Assembly (NCBI GenBank): GCA_030426245.1
Contig: JAUHYZ010000005.1
Span: 1-64,000 of the forward strand
DNA length: 64,000 bases
Reading direction: 5' to 3'
DNA from: Alphaproteobacteria bacterium
Lineage (GTDB): Bacteria; Pseudomonadota; Alphaproteobacteria; Sphingomonadales; Sphingomonadaceae
Both the position numbers and the translations under genes were made by a program. Below the pieces are notes generated by a model. It made no database searches. It worked only from the letters and a program-made list of their open reading frames with translations, and was not told where the DNA came from. Below are positions 1 to 9,467 of the stretch, piece after piece. Within the stretch, counting starts at the first letter, position 1. Every line of letters starts with the position of its first letter.

Positions 1-1064
1 AGCGGCGCAATACCATCCCCATCCTGTCCAACGTGCTGATCGAAGCCGCTGCCGAAGGCACGGTGAAAGTCATGGCGACAGACCTCGATCTGCAGGTGGT
101 GGAGAACATGGCAGCCGTATCGGTTGAACGGCCCGGCGCCATCACCGTATCGGCGCATCTGCTGTTCGACATCGCCCGCAAGCTGCCCGAAGGCAGCCAG
201 GTGGGGCTGGACGCTGCGGAAAACCGCCTGACCATCAAGGCCGGGCGCAGCCGTTTCTCGCTGCCCACGCTCCCGCGGGACGATTTCCCGGTGATCGTGG
301 AAGGCGATCTGCCGACCAGCTTCGAATTGCCGTCCAAGACGCTGGCCGAGCTGATCGACAAGACGCGCTTTGCGATCTCCACCGAGGAAACGCGCTATTA
401 CCTCAACGGCATCTTCCTGCATGTCAGTGACGAGGATCAGCCCGTGCTCAAGGCCGCGGCGACCGACGGCCACCGGCTGGCCCGCTATACGCTGGCCCGC
501 CCCGAAGGCGCCGAAGGCATGCCGGATGTGATCGTGCCCCGAAAGGCCGTCAGCGAGCTCAGGAAGCTGCTGGACGAATCGCCGGACGGCAATGTCGAGA
601 TCGACCTTTCCGCCAGCAAGATCCGCTTTACGCTGGGCGGGGAAGGCGGCGTCGTGCTGACCAGCAAGCTGATCGACGGGACATTCCCCGATTACAGCCG
701 CGTCATTCCCACCGGGAACGACAAGCTGCTCAAGCTCGATCCCAAGAGCTTCTTCCAGGGCGTGGACCGTGTGGCCACGATCGCCACGGAGAAGACCCGG
801 GCGGTCAAGATGGCCCTCGATACGGACAAGATCACGCTCTCGGTCACTTCGCCCGATAACGGCACGGCGGCCGAAGAAGTCTCGGCGCAATATTCTTCCG
901 AAGGGTTGGAGATCGGCTTCAACGCCAATTATCTGAAGGATATCCTCCAGCAGATCGAAGGCGACAGCGTGGAGCTGCATCTGGCCGATCCGGGCGCGCC
1001 GACAATGATCCGCCAGGATGAAAAAAGCGCTGCGCTTTATGTGCTGATGCCGATGCGGGTGTAA
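1..1064 (+). CDS. dnaN: DNA polymerase III beta subunit (sliding clamp), 5' end cut by window
   Basis: This is the ring-shaped processivity clamp that tethers DNA polymerase III to DNA. The frame is open to the left edge, and the first visible residues (RRNTIPILSNVLIEA, from base 3) lie upstream of the first in-window GTG at 33, so the true start is outside the window. About 354 of the usual 365-375 residues are present, so little is missing. Characteristic beta-clamp segments follow: a DLD-containing strand early on, TDGHRLA in the middle domain, and the C-terminal YVLMPMRV ending that forms the partner-binding pocket. The next gene is convergent, 28 bases downstream, and no clear hairpin terminator was seen between them. 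Confidence 0.96.
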   Translation, partial: RRNTIPILSNVLIEAAAEGTVKVMATDLDLQVVENMAAVSVERPGAITVSAHLLFDIARKLPEGSQVGLDAAENRLTIKAGRSRFSLPTLPRDDFPVIVEGDLPTSFELPSKTLAELIDKTRFAISTEETRYYLNGIFLHVSDEDQPVLKAAATDGHRLARYTLARPEGAEGMPDVIVPRKAVSELRKLLDESPDGNVEIDLSASKIRFTLGGEGGVVLTSKLIDGTFPDYSRVIPTGNDKLLKLDPKSFFQGVDRVATIATEKTRAVKMALDTDKITLSVTSPDNGTAAEEVSAQYSSEGLEIGFNANYLKDILQQIEGDSVELHLADPGAPTMIRQDEKSAALYVLMPMRV

Positions 1065-1092
1065 TTGGGGCCTGGTGTAATCGGTGTGCGGC

Positions 1093-2409
1093 CTAATCCC
1101 GCGCCTTGATCATCGCTTCGATATCCACGAACTTTTCGCGCGGGGCGCCTTCGCGCGCGGCCTGTTCCTCCGCTTCCTCGATCCGTTTCCAGTCGCGGAA
1201 GGTCACGATGTCCAGCGCGCGCGCCTTGGCGAGCTTGTCGAAGCCGTCCCGGCCCGGCTTGTTCGCCCGGCCCAGCTTCCCGGCATTGGTGTCCTCCACG
1301 ATCTTGTCGATGACATCGAAGCCGTCGGGCCGGTTGGTGCCGATTGTGCCGCTCGGGCCCCTGCGGGCCCAGCCGACGCAATAGAGGCCGGTCAGGATCC
1401 GCCCCTCGTCATTGGCGAAGCGTCCGGCCCGTTCGTCGAACGGCACATCGGGGATCGGGGAAGTGCGATAGCCGATGCAGCTGAGCACCAGGCTGGCCGG
1501 GATTTTGCGGATTTCCCCGGTGCCCACGGCCTTGCCGCTGATCACCTGGGTACGCTCCACTTCGATTCCCTCGACTGTCTTGTCGCCCCGCAGCGCCTTG
1601 GGCTGGGCGAAGAAGGCGAATTCCACCGTGATCGGCTTGGCTGCCTTCTGCTTCTCATAATCCTCGGCGAACGCGCGCAGATGGGTCACCGATTTGCGCA
1701 GGCCGGGCTCCAGGATCGCGTCTTCGGCCTGTGCCGGCAGCGCATCGGGATCGACATAGGGCACCGCGCGTTCCAGCTGCCCCAGCTCGCCCAGCTCCTT
1801 GGGCGTCATCATGATCTGGTGCGGGCCGCGCCGCCCCAGCAGCACGATCCGTTCGATTGCAGAGCCCGCCAGCGCTTCGCGCGCATGGGCCACGATATCG
1901 CTGCCTTCGAATTCCTGCGGCGTCTTGGAAAGTATCCGCGCCACATCCAGCGCGACATTGCCCATGCCGATCACCACTGCGGTCTTGCCCGAAAGATCGG
2001 GGTTCAGATCGGCGAATTGCGGATGGCCGTTATACCAGCCGACAAAGGCAGCGCTGCCGAACACATTGCCCAGCGCCTCGCCCGGAATATCCAGCGGCCG
2101 GTCATTCGGCGCGCCGGTGGCCAGCACCACGGCATCGTAAAGCCCCTGCAATTCGGGGATCGTCACATCCTTGCCGATGGTGACATTGCCCACGAAGCGC
2201 ACATTCTCGGTCAGCGCTGTCTTCTCGTATCGGCGGGAGACGCCCTTGATCGATTGATGGTCCGGCGCGACGCCGCTGCGGATCAACCCGTAGGGGACAG
2301 GCAGGCAATCGAACACGTCGACCCGCACATCCTCCCCAAACGCCTTTTGCGCCGCTTCCGCCGTGTAATAGCCCGCGGGACCCGAACCGATGATCGCAAT
2401 ATGCCGCAT
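1093..2409 (-). CDS. Ferredoxin--NADP(+) reductase, adrenodoxin-reductase (FprA) type
   Basis: A 438-residue FAD/NADP flavoprotein expected to move electrons between NADPH and ferredoxin in the cytoplasm. The N-terminus has the FAD dinucleotide motif IGSGPAGYY (residues 7-15). A second nucleotide-binding motif, VIGMGNVALDVARIL, lies near the middle and the family-typical GWARRGPSGTIGTNRPD lies in the C-terminal third. Length and order match adrenodoxin-reductase-like FprA proteins rather than the short plant-type FNRs. A purine-rich ribosome site (GGGAGAA) precedes the ATG at 2409. The gene stands alone between convergent dnaN and divergent lepA. The physiological ferredoxin partner is not in this window. 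Confidence 0.9.
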   Translation of the reverse strand: MRHIAIIGSGPAGYYTAEAAQKAFGEDVRVDVFDCLPVPYGLIRSGVAPDHQSIKGVSRRYEKTALTENVRFVGNVTIGKDVTIPELQGLYDAVVLATGAPNDRPLDIPGEALGNVFGSAAFVGWYNGHPQFADLNPDLSGKTAVVIGMGNVALDVARILSKTPQEFEGSDIVAHAREALAGSAIERIVLLGRRGPHQIMMTPKELGELGQLERAVPYVDPDALPAQAEDAILEPGLRKSVTHLRAFAEDYEKQKAAKPITVEFAFFAQPKALRGDKTVEGIEVERTQVISGKAVGTGEIRKIPASLVLSCIGYRTSPIPDVPFDERAGRFANDEGRILTGLYCVGWARRGPSGTIGTNRPDGFDVIDKIVEDTNAGKLGRANKPGRDGFDKLAKARALDIVTFRDWKRIEEAEEQAAREGAPREKFVDIEAMIKARD

Positions 2410-2528
2410 CGCCGCTTTCTCCCGCGATTGTGCGCCCTTGCGGCAGCATGAACCCGCGCGGATGGCAATTCAAGCGGACATGCAAGCTCCCTGCTGACAA
2501 CGCCCGAAACCGGGGGTAAGGGCGCTGC

Positions 2529-4346
<1,818 letters not shown>

Positions 4347-4532
4347 CCGCCGAAGCCCTTGTTTTTGCCGTCGAAGGCCAGCAAGGACATAATCCTGAAG
4401 TTTGCAATACTGCCGAATTATATTGGCCATTCAGTTGGAGGACCATACAAATCTTTGCTTAAGAGCTAGAAATTCAAAGTATACTGCCCTAAGAAAAAAT
4501 TTAAGTTTTATTCAAGGGGCGAGGGTGAGGCT
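4347..4532. other. AT-rich intergenic leader of the ParA islet
   Basis: These 186 bases separate lepA from the ParA-like gene and are visibly AT-richer than the backbone, with runs such as AAGAAAAAATTTAAG near 4490-4505. The stretch probably carries the promoter of the islet and its left boundary. I found no flanking direct repeat, tRNA or integrase that would mark an insertion site. A purine-rich ribosome site (GAGGGTGAGG) ends just before the ATG at 4533. Confidence 0.4.
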
Positions 4533-5381
4533 ATGGCGGTCAAAAAAAAGCCGGTCACAATCTGTGTCATTAATCTAAAAGGAGGAGTTGGGAAATCTAC
4601 GGTTACTGCTCTTTTGAGTAGGTTTGCCTTCAATCGCAAGGCGCTAGATGTGCTTGCAATCGATTTAGATCCGCAAGCCAATCTTAGCCAGGGCCTCATG
4701 CAGCAGGAGTATTCTGATTTCTTGTCTGAAATGAGGCCTTCGATCGTCGAGGTTTTTCAGGATTACATTCCGCCGCAAAAAGGTGGTGGCGGACCAACTC
4801 CGCTCGATGCGGAGTCCGTTACGCAGGTCGTACTTGATCGATCGGATAGGAGTTTGGACCTAATTGCTTCAAGGTTTGATTTTTCTGACGCTCTGACGGA
4901 TGCCATACGTCCGGATCCGAAAATACTTGCTAAGTTTTTATCGAAAAACTTTAAAGAAAAAGACCTGATATTAATAGATTGCTCCCCGACAGAGTCGATC
5001 TTCACGCAGGCGGCATACCATGCGAGTGACTATGTTTTGATACCTGTCCGCCCAGAGTATTTTGCGACAATCGGTTTTCCTCTCCTTGCCGAATCAATAT
5101 CGAATTTTCACTCTAAAAACAGGGGGCATCGATTGGACGTGCTTGGGGTGATTATTAACAATGCGTTCTATGATGGAGGTAACGATGGCGGTCCAGAGAA
5201 AGGGCGCGCGATGGTGGAGATCCAGAGAGAATGCAAAAAGAATAAATGGAGCATTTTCCGCATTCCGATGTATCATTCGAGGGGCTATCCAAAATTGATG
5301 CGAGGGGATTACAGGTACCCAGGGGATGCATCATATTTTTGGGGGCTCGCCGATGAGATTTTAGAAAAGGCCGGTTTTTAG
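4533..5381 (+). CDS. Orphan ParA/Soj-type P-loop ATPase in an AT-rich islet
   Basis: A 282-residue ATPase of the ParA/MinD superfamily. It carries the deviant Walker A motif KGGVGKST (residues 16-23, with the signature lysine K16), the ALDVLAIDLDPQANLSQ segment typical of ParA/Soj (residues 37-53) and a Walker B-like LILIDCSPTE around residue 149, where most ParAs have DTPP. It has no N-terminal DNA-binding extension. No ParB gene or parS-like repeat is adjacent; the next gene, four bases downstream, encodes an unrelated 169-residue protein. Codon use is strikingly AT-rich compared with lepA, which suggests horizontal acquisition. Plasmid- or phage-style partitioning, protein positioning, or a defence role are all possible; the sequence does not decide. 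Confidence 0.85.
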   Translation: MAVKKKPVTICVINLKGGVGKSTVTALLSRFAFNRKALDVLAIDLDPQANLSQGLMQQEYSDFLSEMRPSIVEVFQDYIPPQKGGGGPTPLDAESVTQVVLDRSDRSLDLIASRFDFSDALTDAIRPDPKILAKFLSKNFKEKDLILIDCSPTESIFTQAAYHASDYVLIPVRPEYFATIGFPLLAESISNFHSKNRGHRLDVLGVIINNAFYDGGNDGGPEKGRAMVEIQRECKKNKWSIFRIPMYHSRGYPKLMRGDYRYPGDASYFWGLADEILEKAGF

Positions 5382-5384
5382 TTC

Positions 5385-5894
5385 GTGTCCAATATCAACA
5401 AAGATAAGATACTCGAAGAAATCCTACTGACGCTTGTTGCGGGCTGGGGAAAAAGCAAGGTCCAAGCGACATTGGACCAGTTGTCGAGCAGATCGAAGTC
5501 GTCACAACCAGAGCGATCAGTGCGTAAGAAAGGCTCAACGGAAGAGGTTCCGGATGCTGTGTCTTATGTTGAAGAGTTGGACTTCGTAGAAAATCGATCG
5601 ATTTTGCTCCGGTTTGCTGAAGCATTCGACAATAAGCGTGCCTTTCCAACAAGCACTGATATACGCCAGTTCCTTCTTTCACAGAATGTTTATGTGAAAG
5701 AAGTCAAAAGTAGGAATCAGGCATTTCGAAGGATACTCCCCGTTCTTCAGGGAATGTCGAGCAAGGGACTTCTTAAGGCGCTTGATCGTGCCCAATATTC
5801 CGGTCCAACAAGGCTTGATGAGATATCTGATGCCATAAAGAGCGCTGGGCAACTGACAAGGCGAGACCGTGACGAAGGTTCGTCCGAGCACTAG
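5385..5894 (+). CDS. Unknown 169-aa protein, probable partner of the ParA-like ATPase
   Basis: I do not recognise this protein. It starts at a GTG three bases after the stop of the ParA-like gene, so the two are almost certainly co-transcribed and translationally coupled. The sequence looks helical and charged. A Ser/Lys-rich linker (about residues 30-50) separates a short N-terminal helical part from a C-terminal part (about 60-150) that reads like a compact helical domain, with a KSRNQAFRRILPVLQGMS helix in its second half. There is no signal peptide or membrane segment. It shares the AT-rich composition of its neighbour. By position it could be the adaptor or cargo-specific partner of the ATPase, in place of a ParB; that is inference only. 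Confidence 0.75.
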   Translation: MSNINKDKILEEILLTLVAGWGKSKVQATLDQLSSRSKSSQPERSVRKKGSTEEVPDAVSYVEELDFVENRSILLRFAEAFDNKRAFPTSTDIRQFLLSQNVYVKEVKSRNQAFRRILPVLQGMSSKGLLKALDRAQYSGPTRLDEISDAIKSAGQLTRRDRDEGSSEH

Positions 5895-5906
5895 AGTGTT
5901 CTGAAA

Positions 5907-6773
5907 ATGACCTTCGGCGTTTTCATGCACAAGAATGAGTCGATTTACGACGACATTCCGGAAGTGCACTACCAGTTTCCGAAGATTTATCTCAGCCGTG
6001 CCGAGCAGATGGTCGGCGACTGGATTGTCTATCGGGAGCCGGTGAAGCTTGCGCAATCCAAGGGCTTCTTCGCCGTCGCAAGAGTTGATCGGATCATTCC
6101 TGATCCAGACATAGCAGATCGCTATCGCGCCATAATTGAAGAGGGCAGCTATCTACCGTTCTCTCCAACGGTGCCGCATATCGTGGATGGTGAGCCAGTC
6201 GAACGTGATCTGGCCAATGCCCAAGCCGCCGTACGCCCGCTCTCCAATTCTGACTTCGCACGGATCATTTCTCTAGGCCTGCCTGACAACGAAATCTTGC
6301 CGCGCTCCGACGATCTTGAAGACCTGGATCGGGTTCAAGAAGGTCAGGTACCTTTCGAGGTTGAGCGGCCCATCGTGCAGTCGCTGGTCAATCGGAAGTT
6401 TCGTGACCGCGCTTTCCGCCGCGCAGTGTTGAAGGCCTATGATGAACGCTGCGCAGTGACTGGGTGGAAGCTCATCAATGGCGGAGGCAGAGCAGAGGCC
6501 GAGGCCGCCCATATCCGCCCGGTTGAGAAAGGCGGGCCGGACTCCATCCGCAATGGGTTGGCATTGTCGGGCACCGCGCATTGGATGTTTGATCGCGGTC
6601 TGATCGGCCTGTCAGACGATCTTGAGATAATGATCTCGCGGCAAGTGAACGACCTGCCAAGCGTGGAAGCAATCATCAACAAGACGGGTAAGGCCATTGC
6701 CCCGCGCCGCGAGTCCGAACGACCGCATCCGGCGTTCCTGAGCTGGCATCGGGAAAACTGCTTCAAGAACTAG
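5907..6773 (+). CDS. HNH endonuclease (HNH_2-like) with conserved N-terminal domain
   Basis: A 288-residue protein whose C-terminal half carries an HNH nuclease fold of the HNH_2 type: AAHIRPVEKGGPD (about residues 200-212, likely first histidine H202), NGLAL with N216, and the closing HWMFDRGLIGL with H225. The N-terminal ~150 residues (from MTFGVFMHKNESIYDDIP) form a separate conserved module that I associate with stand-alone HNH proteins of alphaproteobacteria and that may recognise nucleic acid. It sits 12 bases after the 169-aa gene and could be in the same transcript, but its composition is closer to the chromosome, so it may be an independent cargo gene. Restriction-like defence is plausible and unproven. 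No methyltransferase is adjacent. Confidence 0.8.
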   Translation: MTFGVFMHKNESIYDDIPEVHYQFPKIYLSRAEQMVGDWIVYREPVKLAQSKGFFAVARVDRIIPDPDIADRYRAIIEEGSYLPFSPTVPHIVDGEPVERDLANAQAAVRPLSNSDFARIISLGLPDNEILPRSDDLEDLDRVQEGQVPFEVERPIVQSLVNRKFRDRAFRRAVLKAYDERCAVTGWKLINGGGRAEAEAAHIRPVEKGGPDSIRNGLALSGTAHWMFDRGLIGLSDDLEIMISRQVNDLPSVEAIINKTGKAIAPRRESERPHPAFLSWHRENCFKN

Positions 6774-6777
6774 TGGT

Positions 6778-6950
6778 AATCCCGGACCTGTTCCGGGATC
6801 CCGCTTCTTGTCTGAAACCAAGCTGGACCCCGGCACAGGGCCGGGGTGACAAGAGGGCTTGGTCAGGTGCCGTTGGGTGTTTGCCGGTCTTCGTCGTTGG
6901 GCCTTCGGCCCGTCTACGACTCCAACAAGCTCAGGACGAACGGGGTTTCA
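6778..6950. repeat. Dispersed palindromic intergenic repeats of sphingomonad type
   Basis: The gap after the HNH gene consists mostly of short inverted repeats. TCCCGGACCTGTTCCGGGA begins near 6779 and pairs with itself, CCCCGGCACAGGGCCGGGG lies near 6827-6845, and GGGCCTTCGGCCC lies near 6899-6911. These are followed by AACAAGCTCAGGACGAACGG near 6923-6942. Phrases like 'CCCGGACCTGTTCCGGGATCCCGC' (here interrupted for length) and 'AAGCTCAGGACGAACGG' recur between genes in many sphingomonad genomes, from my general knowledge. Single copies only are present in this window, so multiplicity cannot be confirmed here. Confidence 0.6.
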
Positions 6951-6955
6951 CCTGC

Positions 6956-8149
6956 TCACGAAGATGGGGAGGGGCTTTCTCCGGTTTCCTCTTCCTCCTT
7001 CGCCTTTACCGCCTCGCGGAGCTGCTTGCGGCGGGCCCAGAGGATCGCGGCGACTTCCGAGCGGGTCTGGCGCAGGCGTTCCTCTTCGTCGTCCTCTTTT
7101 GTTTTGCCCTCAAGCGCCGGGCGCGAGCGATGTCCCCGCTGCGCGGGTTCAGCTTCGCTTCCCGGCTCGCTTGGCTCTCGCGCCATAGGGCGCGGCGCGC
7201 TTGCAGTTGGCCTTTGGCCGTCTGCGCCTTCGGCTTCGACTCCGCGCTTGCGGTCTCCTGACGGAGCCCGGGTCGTCGCTTCTTCGGAATCGTCCTCTGT
7301 TGGGTGGGAGCGCCCATCTTCCAGCAGCGCCTGATATTCCTCCCCGTTACGCTCGGCCCATTGGCGGCGGAGCGCTTCCAGGTGTTTGGGCAGCAGCGCG
7401 GCGGCGGCATCTGCATAGTCTTCATAGGGTTTGCCCGCGCTCCATCCGGCTTCCTCATCGGCGCGGGCCTGGGCTTCCGCCTGCATGCGCAGTTCATGTC
7501 CGCGCGGGCTGATATCCGCCTCAACCTCGCGGCGCATATCCTCGATCTTGCGGTTGATGCTGGCGCGGATCTCGGCTGCGGAGACCTGCTTGGCGCGCTG
7601 CTCCGCCTCCCATTCTTCGAACCACAGCTTCTTCAGCTTCTTCATCTTGCGCTGCTGCACGATCTTGAGCGCGCCGGTGCCGCCAGCCTCTCCATCGCCG
7701 GCGGCAAAGCGCTTGCCCGCGCGGTTGCGCAGGATGAACATCAGCAGCCTGTCATTATAGACGCGGCGCGTGCCGATGATCTTGCCATAGGCATAGACGG
7801 GCACTTCCACGCCGTTCAGCGCACGGTCCATCGCGATATCCTCCAGCTTCTGCACGCCCAGGGCGAGCGCGGCCTCCCACGCCTTGGCGAAGCTTTTGCC
7901 TTCCGGGTGGCGGCGGATCAGATAGGCGCCGTGATCGCTGCGGCCCACGCGGCGGCAGGCGGCGGCCACGCTGCCGGTTTCGGCCAGCGCCTCGATAAAG
8001 GCGCGCTGGACTTCGGGCTTCCAGCCATTGCTGCGCTGTTTCAGGCGCGGGACGGGGGTGAAGGCGGGGAGGGTGTGTTTGGACGGGCGCGTAGAGGTGG
8101 GCTCTGGCGTTTGGGGTTTCTGCGTTTTGGGATTCTGCGTTTTGGGCAT
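6956..8149 (-). CDS. Hypothetical protein with terminase-small-subunit-like HTH and low-complexity tail
   Basis: A 397-residue protein of unknown function. Residues ~40-100 contain a helix-turn-helix-like stretch (AFIEALAETGSVAAACRRVG, then a YLIRRHPEG turn) that resembles phage terminase small subunits and similar DNA-binding modules. The N-terminal ~35 residues are Pro/Thr/Lys rich and repetitive (KTQNPKTQKPQTPEP). The middle is highly charged and probably coiled-coil. Residues ~295-350 are encoded by hairpin-rich DNA (see the repeat at 7107-7262) and look like an inserted element kept in frame. A strong AAGGAGCAGG ribosome site precedes the ATG. No phage genes are adjacent, so a role in DNA packaging is unlikely; it may be a domesticated DNA-binding protein. 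Confidence 0.65.
   Translation of the reverse strand: MPKTQNPKTQKPQTPEPTSTRPSKHTLPAFTPVPRLKQRSNGWKPEVQRAFIEALAETGSVAAACRRVGRSDHGAYLIRRHPEGKSFAKAWEAALALGVQKLEDIAMDRALNGVEVPVYAYGKIIGTRRVYNDRLLMFILRNRAGKRFAAGDGEAGGTGALKIVQQRKMKKLKKLWFEEWEAEQRAKQVSAAEIRASINRKIEDMRREVEADISPRGHELRMQAEAQARADEEAGWSAGKPYEDYADAAAALLPKHLEALRRQWAERNGEEYQALLEDGRSHPTEDDSEEATTRAPSGDRKRGVEAEGADGQRPTASAPRPMAREPSEPGSEAEPAQRGHRSRPALEGKTKEDDEEERLRQTRSEVAAILWARRKQLREAVKAKEEEETGESPSPSS
7107..7262. repeat. Hairpin-rich element embedded in a coding frame
   Basis: About 155 bases inside the preceding gene are a string of short perfect hairpins. CCCGC-TGC-GCGGG lies at 7135-7147, CGCGCC-ATAG-GGCGCG at 7179-7194, GGCC-TTT-GGCC at 7209-7219 and GCC-TTC-GGC near 7226-7234. 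This architecture is like intergenic palindrome clusters of sphingomonads, yet here the host frame stays open and translates the region into an Ala/Glu/Arg/Pro-rich tract. The edges are approximate because no target duplication was found. Confidence 0.5.
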
Positions 8150-8282
8150 GGGCCTGCTCCTTGTTCGATTCGGGGTTCGACTCGGAGCCAGACCACATGG
8201 CGGGAAAACGCCGTGTAGGAAAATGTTTTCTGTTTGTTCTTTTTTGTTGCGCTACCGCGCTTCGCGCTACTTGAGCACGTAA
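8150..8282. other. Short AT-rich gap with a hairpin, upstream of the HTH-like gene
   Basis: This gap holds the promoter region of the leftward gene ending at 6956. A T-rich tract lies near 8222-8248, and near 8250-8272 there is a GCGCTACCGCGCTTCGCGC stretch that can fold. Two GTTC words near 8163 and 8175 are spaced by eight bases, one more than the alphaproteobacterial LexA box, so I do not call an SOS box. No RNA gene was recognised. Confidence 0.35.
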
Positions 8283-9305
8283 TTAGGGTTTTCGGGCGGA
8301 GACCAGCGAGTAATACCCGCCGCCGGTGCGTGCGGCCCGGACATCGGTGAACCCGGCGCTTTCCAGGATCTCCTTGAACTCGGCGAGCGAATATTGCTGG
8401 CCCAGCGTGCCGATCAGCATCAGCAGGCTGAAGGCCGCGGCCTCGAACGGGCCCGTATATTCGTCATCCATCAGGATCTCGTGGAGGAAGATGCGGCCTC
8501 CGCTGGGCAGCGCGTCGAAGCTGGCCTTGGCGAGCGTGCGGTTGGTTTCGGCCGACCAGTCGTGAAAGACGTTGCAGAACAGGTGCCCGTCAGGCCCCTC
8601 CGGCCATTCCTCCTCGAACATGTTGACCCCGGCGGTGGAGACGCGTTCCTCCATCCCTGCGGCAGAGACGTATTTGGCGGCTTCGGCGGCGACTTCCTTC
8701 AGGTCCATCAGCACGACCTTGAGCGCGGGGTTCGCCCTGGCGATCTCTATTCCGTAGACGCCCGATCCGCAGCCGACATCCATCAGGCATTTCAGCTCGC
8801 CGAATTCGGGCATGCGCGCCGTGCCCAGCGCGGGGGCCTGGCTATGCGCCTGCATGAAGGCGGCGATGCCCTCGGCCACCTTCTGCGGCATGGAGCCTTT
8901 CTCCCATCCGGAAGGCCGCTCATCCACGTCGGCGGGGCGCTGCCCGGTCTTGAGGCTTTCGGACAGGCGGCTGCGCAGATGCTGGTTATTGTCGATCGAG
9001 CTCAGGAACTGGCCCCAATAGCCCTGGCCCTGCGGATGCAGCCAGGTGCGCGCCAGGCTGGTGGCGCGCCATTTGTTCAGCCGCTTTTCGACATAGCCTT
9101 GCGCGCAGAGCGCCGCCAGGAACATGGAAAGCGCGCGCGCATCGACATTGAGCCGCTCCGCCAGCTCCGCAGTGGCCAGCGCCTCTTCGCTGAGCGCGGT
9201 GAACAGGCCCGCTTCGATGCAGACATTCAGGATCGGCAGCTTGAACTGGGAAAGCCAGGCGTCCCAGATTTGCGTATCGTCGATGGTAGGCGGCAAAGCG
9301 CTCAT
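8283..9305 (-). CDS. SAM-dependent O-methyltransferase (methyltransferase family 2)
   Basis: A 340-residue enzyme of the plant-type/CrtF-like O-methyltransferase family. The N-terminal ~90 residues form the winged-helix dimerisation domain (ILNVCIEAGLFTALSE, ELAERLNVDARALSMFLAAL). The C-terminal domain has SAM motif I LMDVGCGSGVYGIEIA around residues 173-188 and a later NVFHDWSAETNRTLA segment, where the HDW histidine is the usual catalytic base of this family. The substrate cannot be read from sequence; relatives methylate carotenoids, quinones or phenolics. A GAGGGGA ribosome site precedes the ATG. The gene diverges from bamD, and no pathway genes lie beside it. Confidence 0.8.
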   Translation of the reverse strand: MSALPPTIDDTQIWDAWLSQFKLPILNVCIEAGLFTALSEEALATAELAERLNVDARALSMFLAALCAQGYVEKRLNKWRATSLARTWLHPQGQGYWGQFLSSIDNNQHLRSRLSESLKTGQRPADVDERPSGWEKGSMPQKVAEGIAAFMQAHSQAPALGTARMPEFGELKCLMDVGCGSGVYGIEIARANPALKVVLMDLKEVAAEAAKYVSAAGMEERVSTAGVNMFEEEWPEGPDGHLFCNVFHDWSAETNRTLAKASFDALPSGGRIFLHEILMDDEYTGPFEAAAFSLLMLIGTLGQQYSLAEFKEILESAGFTDVRAARTGGGYYSLVSARKP

Positions 9306-9467
9306 AATTCAGGTCCCCTCTTCCTTATCGCGCGAACTATTCACGCGGGGAGAGGAGGGGGCAAGCCTTTCTTCGCGCTGCCCGCCCGGGCGCCTCCGCC
9401 ATCTTTGCCACAGCCGGGGTTCACACTTCACTTGGCGTTCAGACGGGCGCTGGCTATAGGCGTGCGC

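Noticed and set aside
1084..2451. A 455-codon plus-strand frame opposite the ferredoxin reductase
   Set aside because: Antisense shadow of the flavoprotein gene; its translation is Arg/His/Ala-rich without motifs.
4533..5894. A complete plasmid-type parAB-parS partition locus
   Set aside because: The second gene has no ParB motifs I can see and no parS-like repeats flank the pair. A plasmid origin is not supported.
8160..8180. Possible LexA (SOS) box GTTC...GTTC before the HTH-like gene
   Set aside because: The two GTTC words are separated by eight bases, not the seven of the alphaproteobacterial consensus, and the adjacent gene is not a known SOS gene.
8394..9467. Upstream extension of the bamD frame by about 358 codons
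   Set aside because: The extension is antisense to the O-methyltransferase gene; the lipoprotein signal of BamD only appears near 9468-9486.
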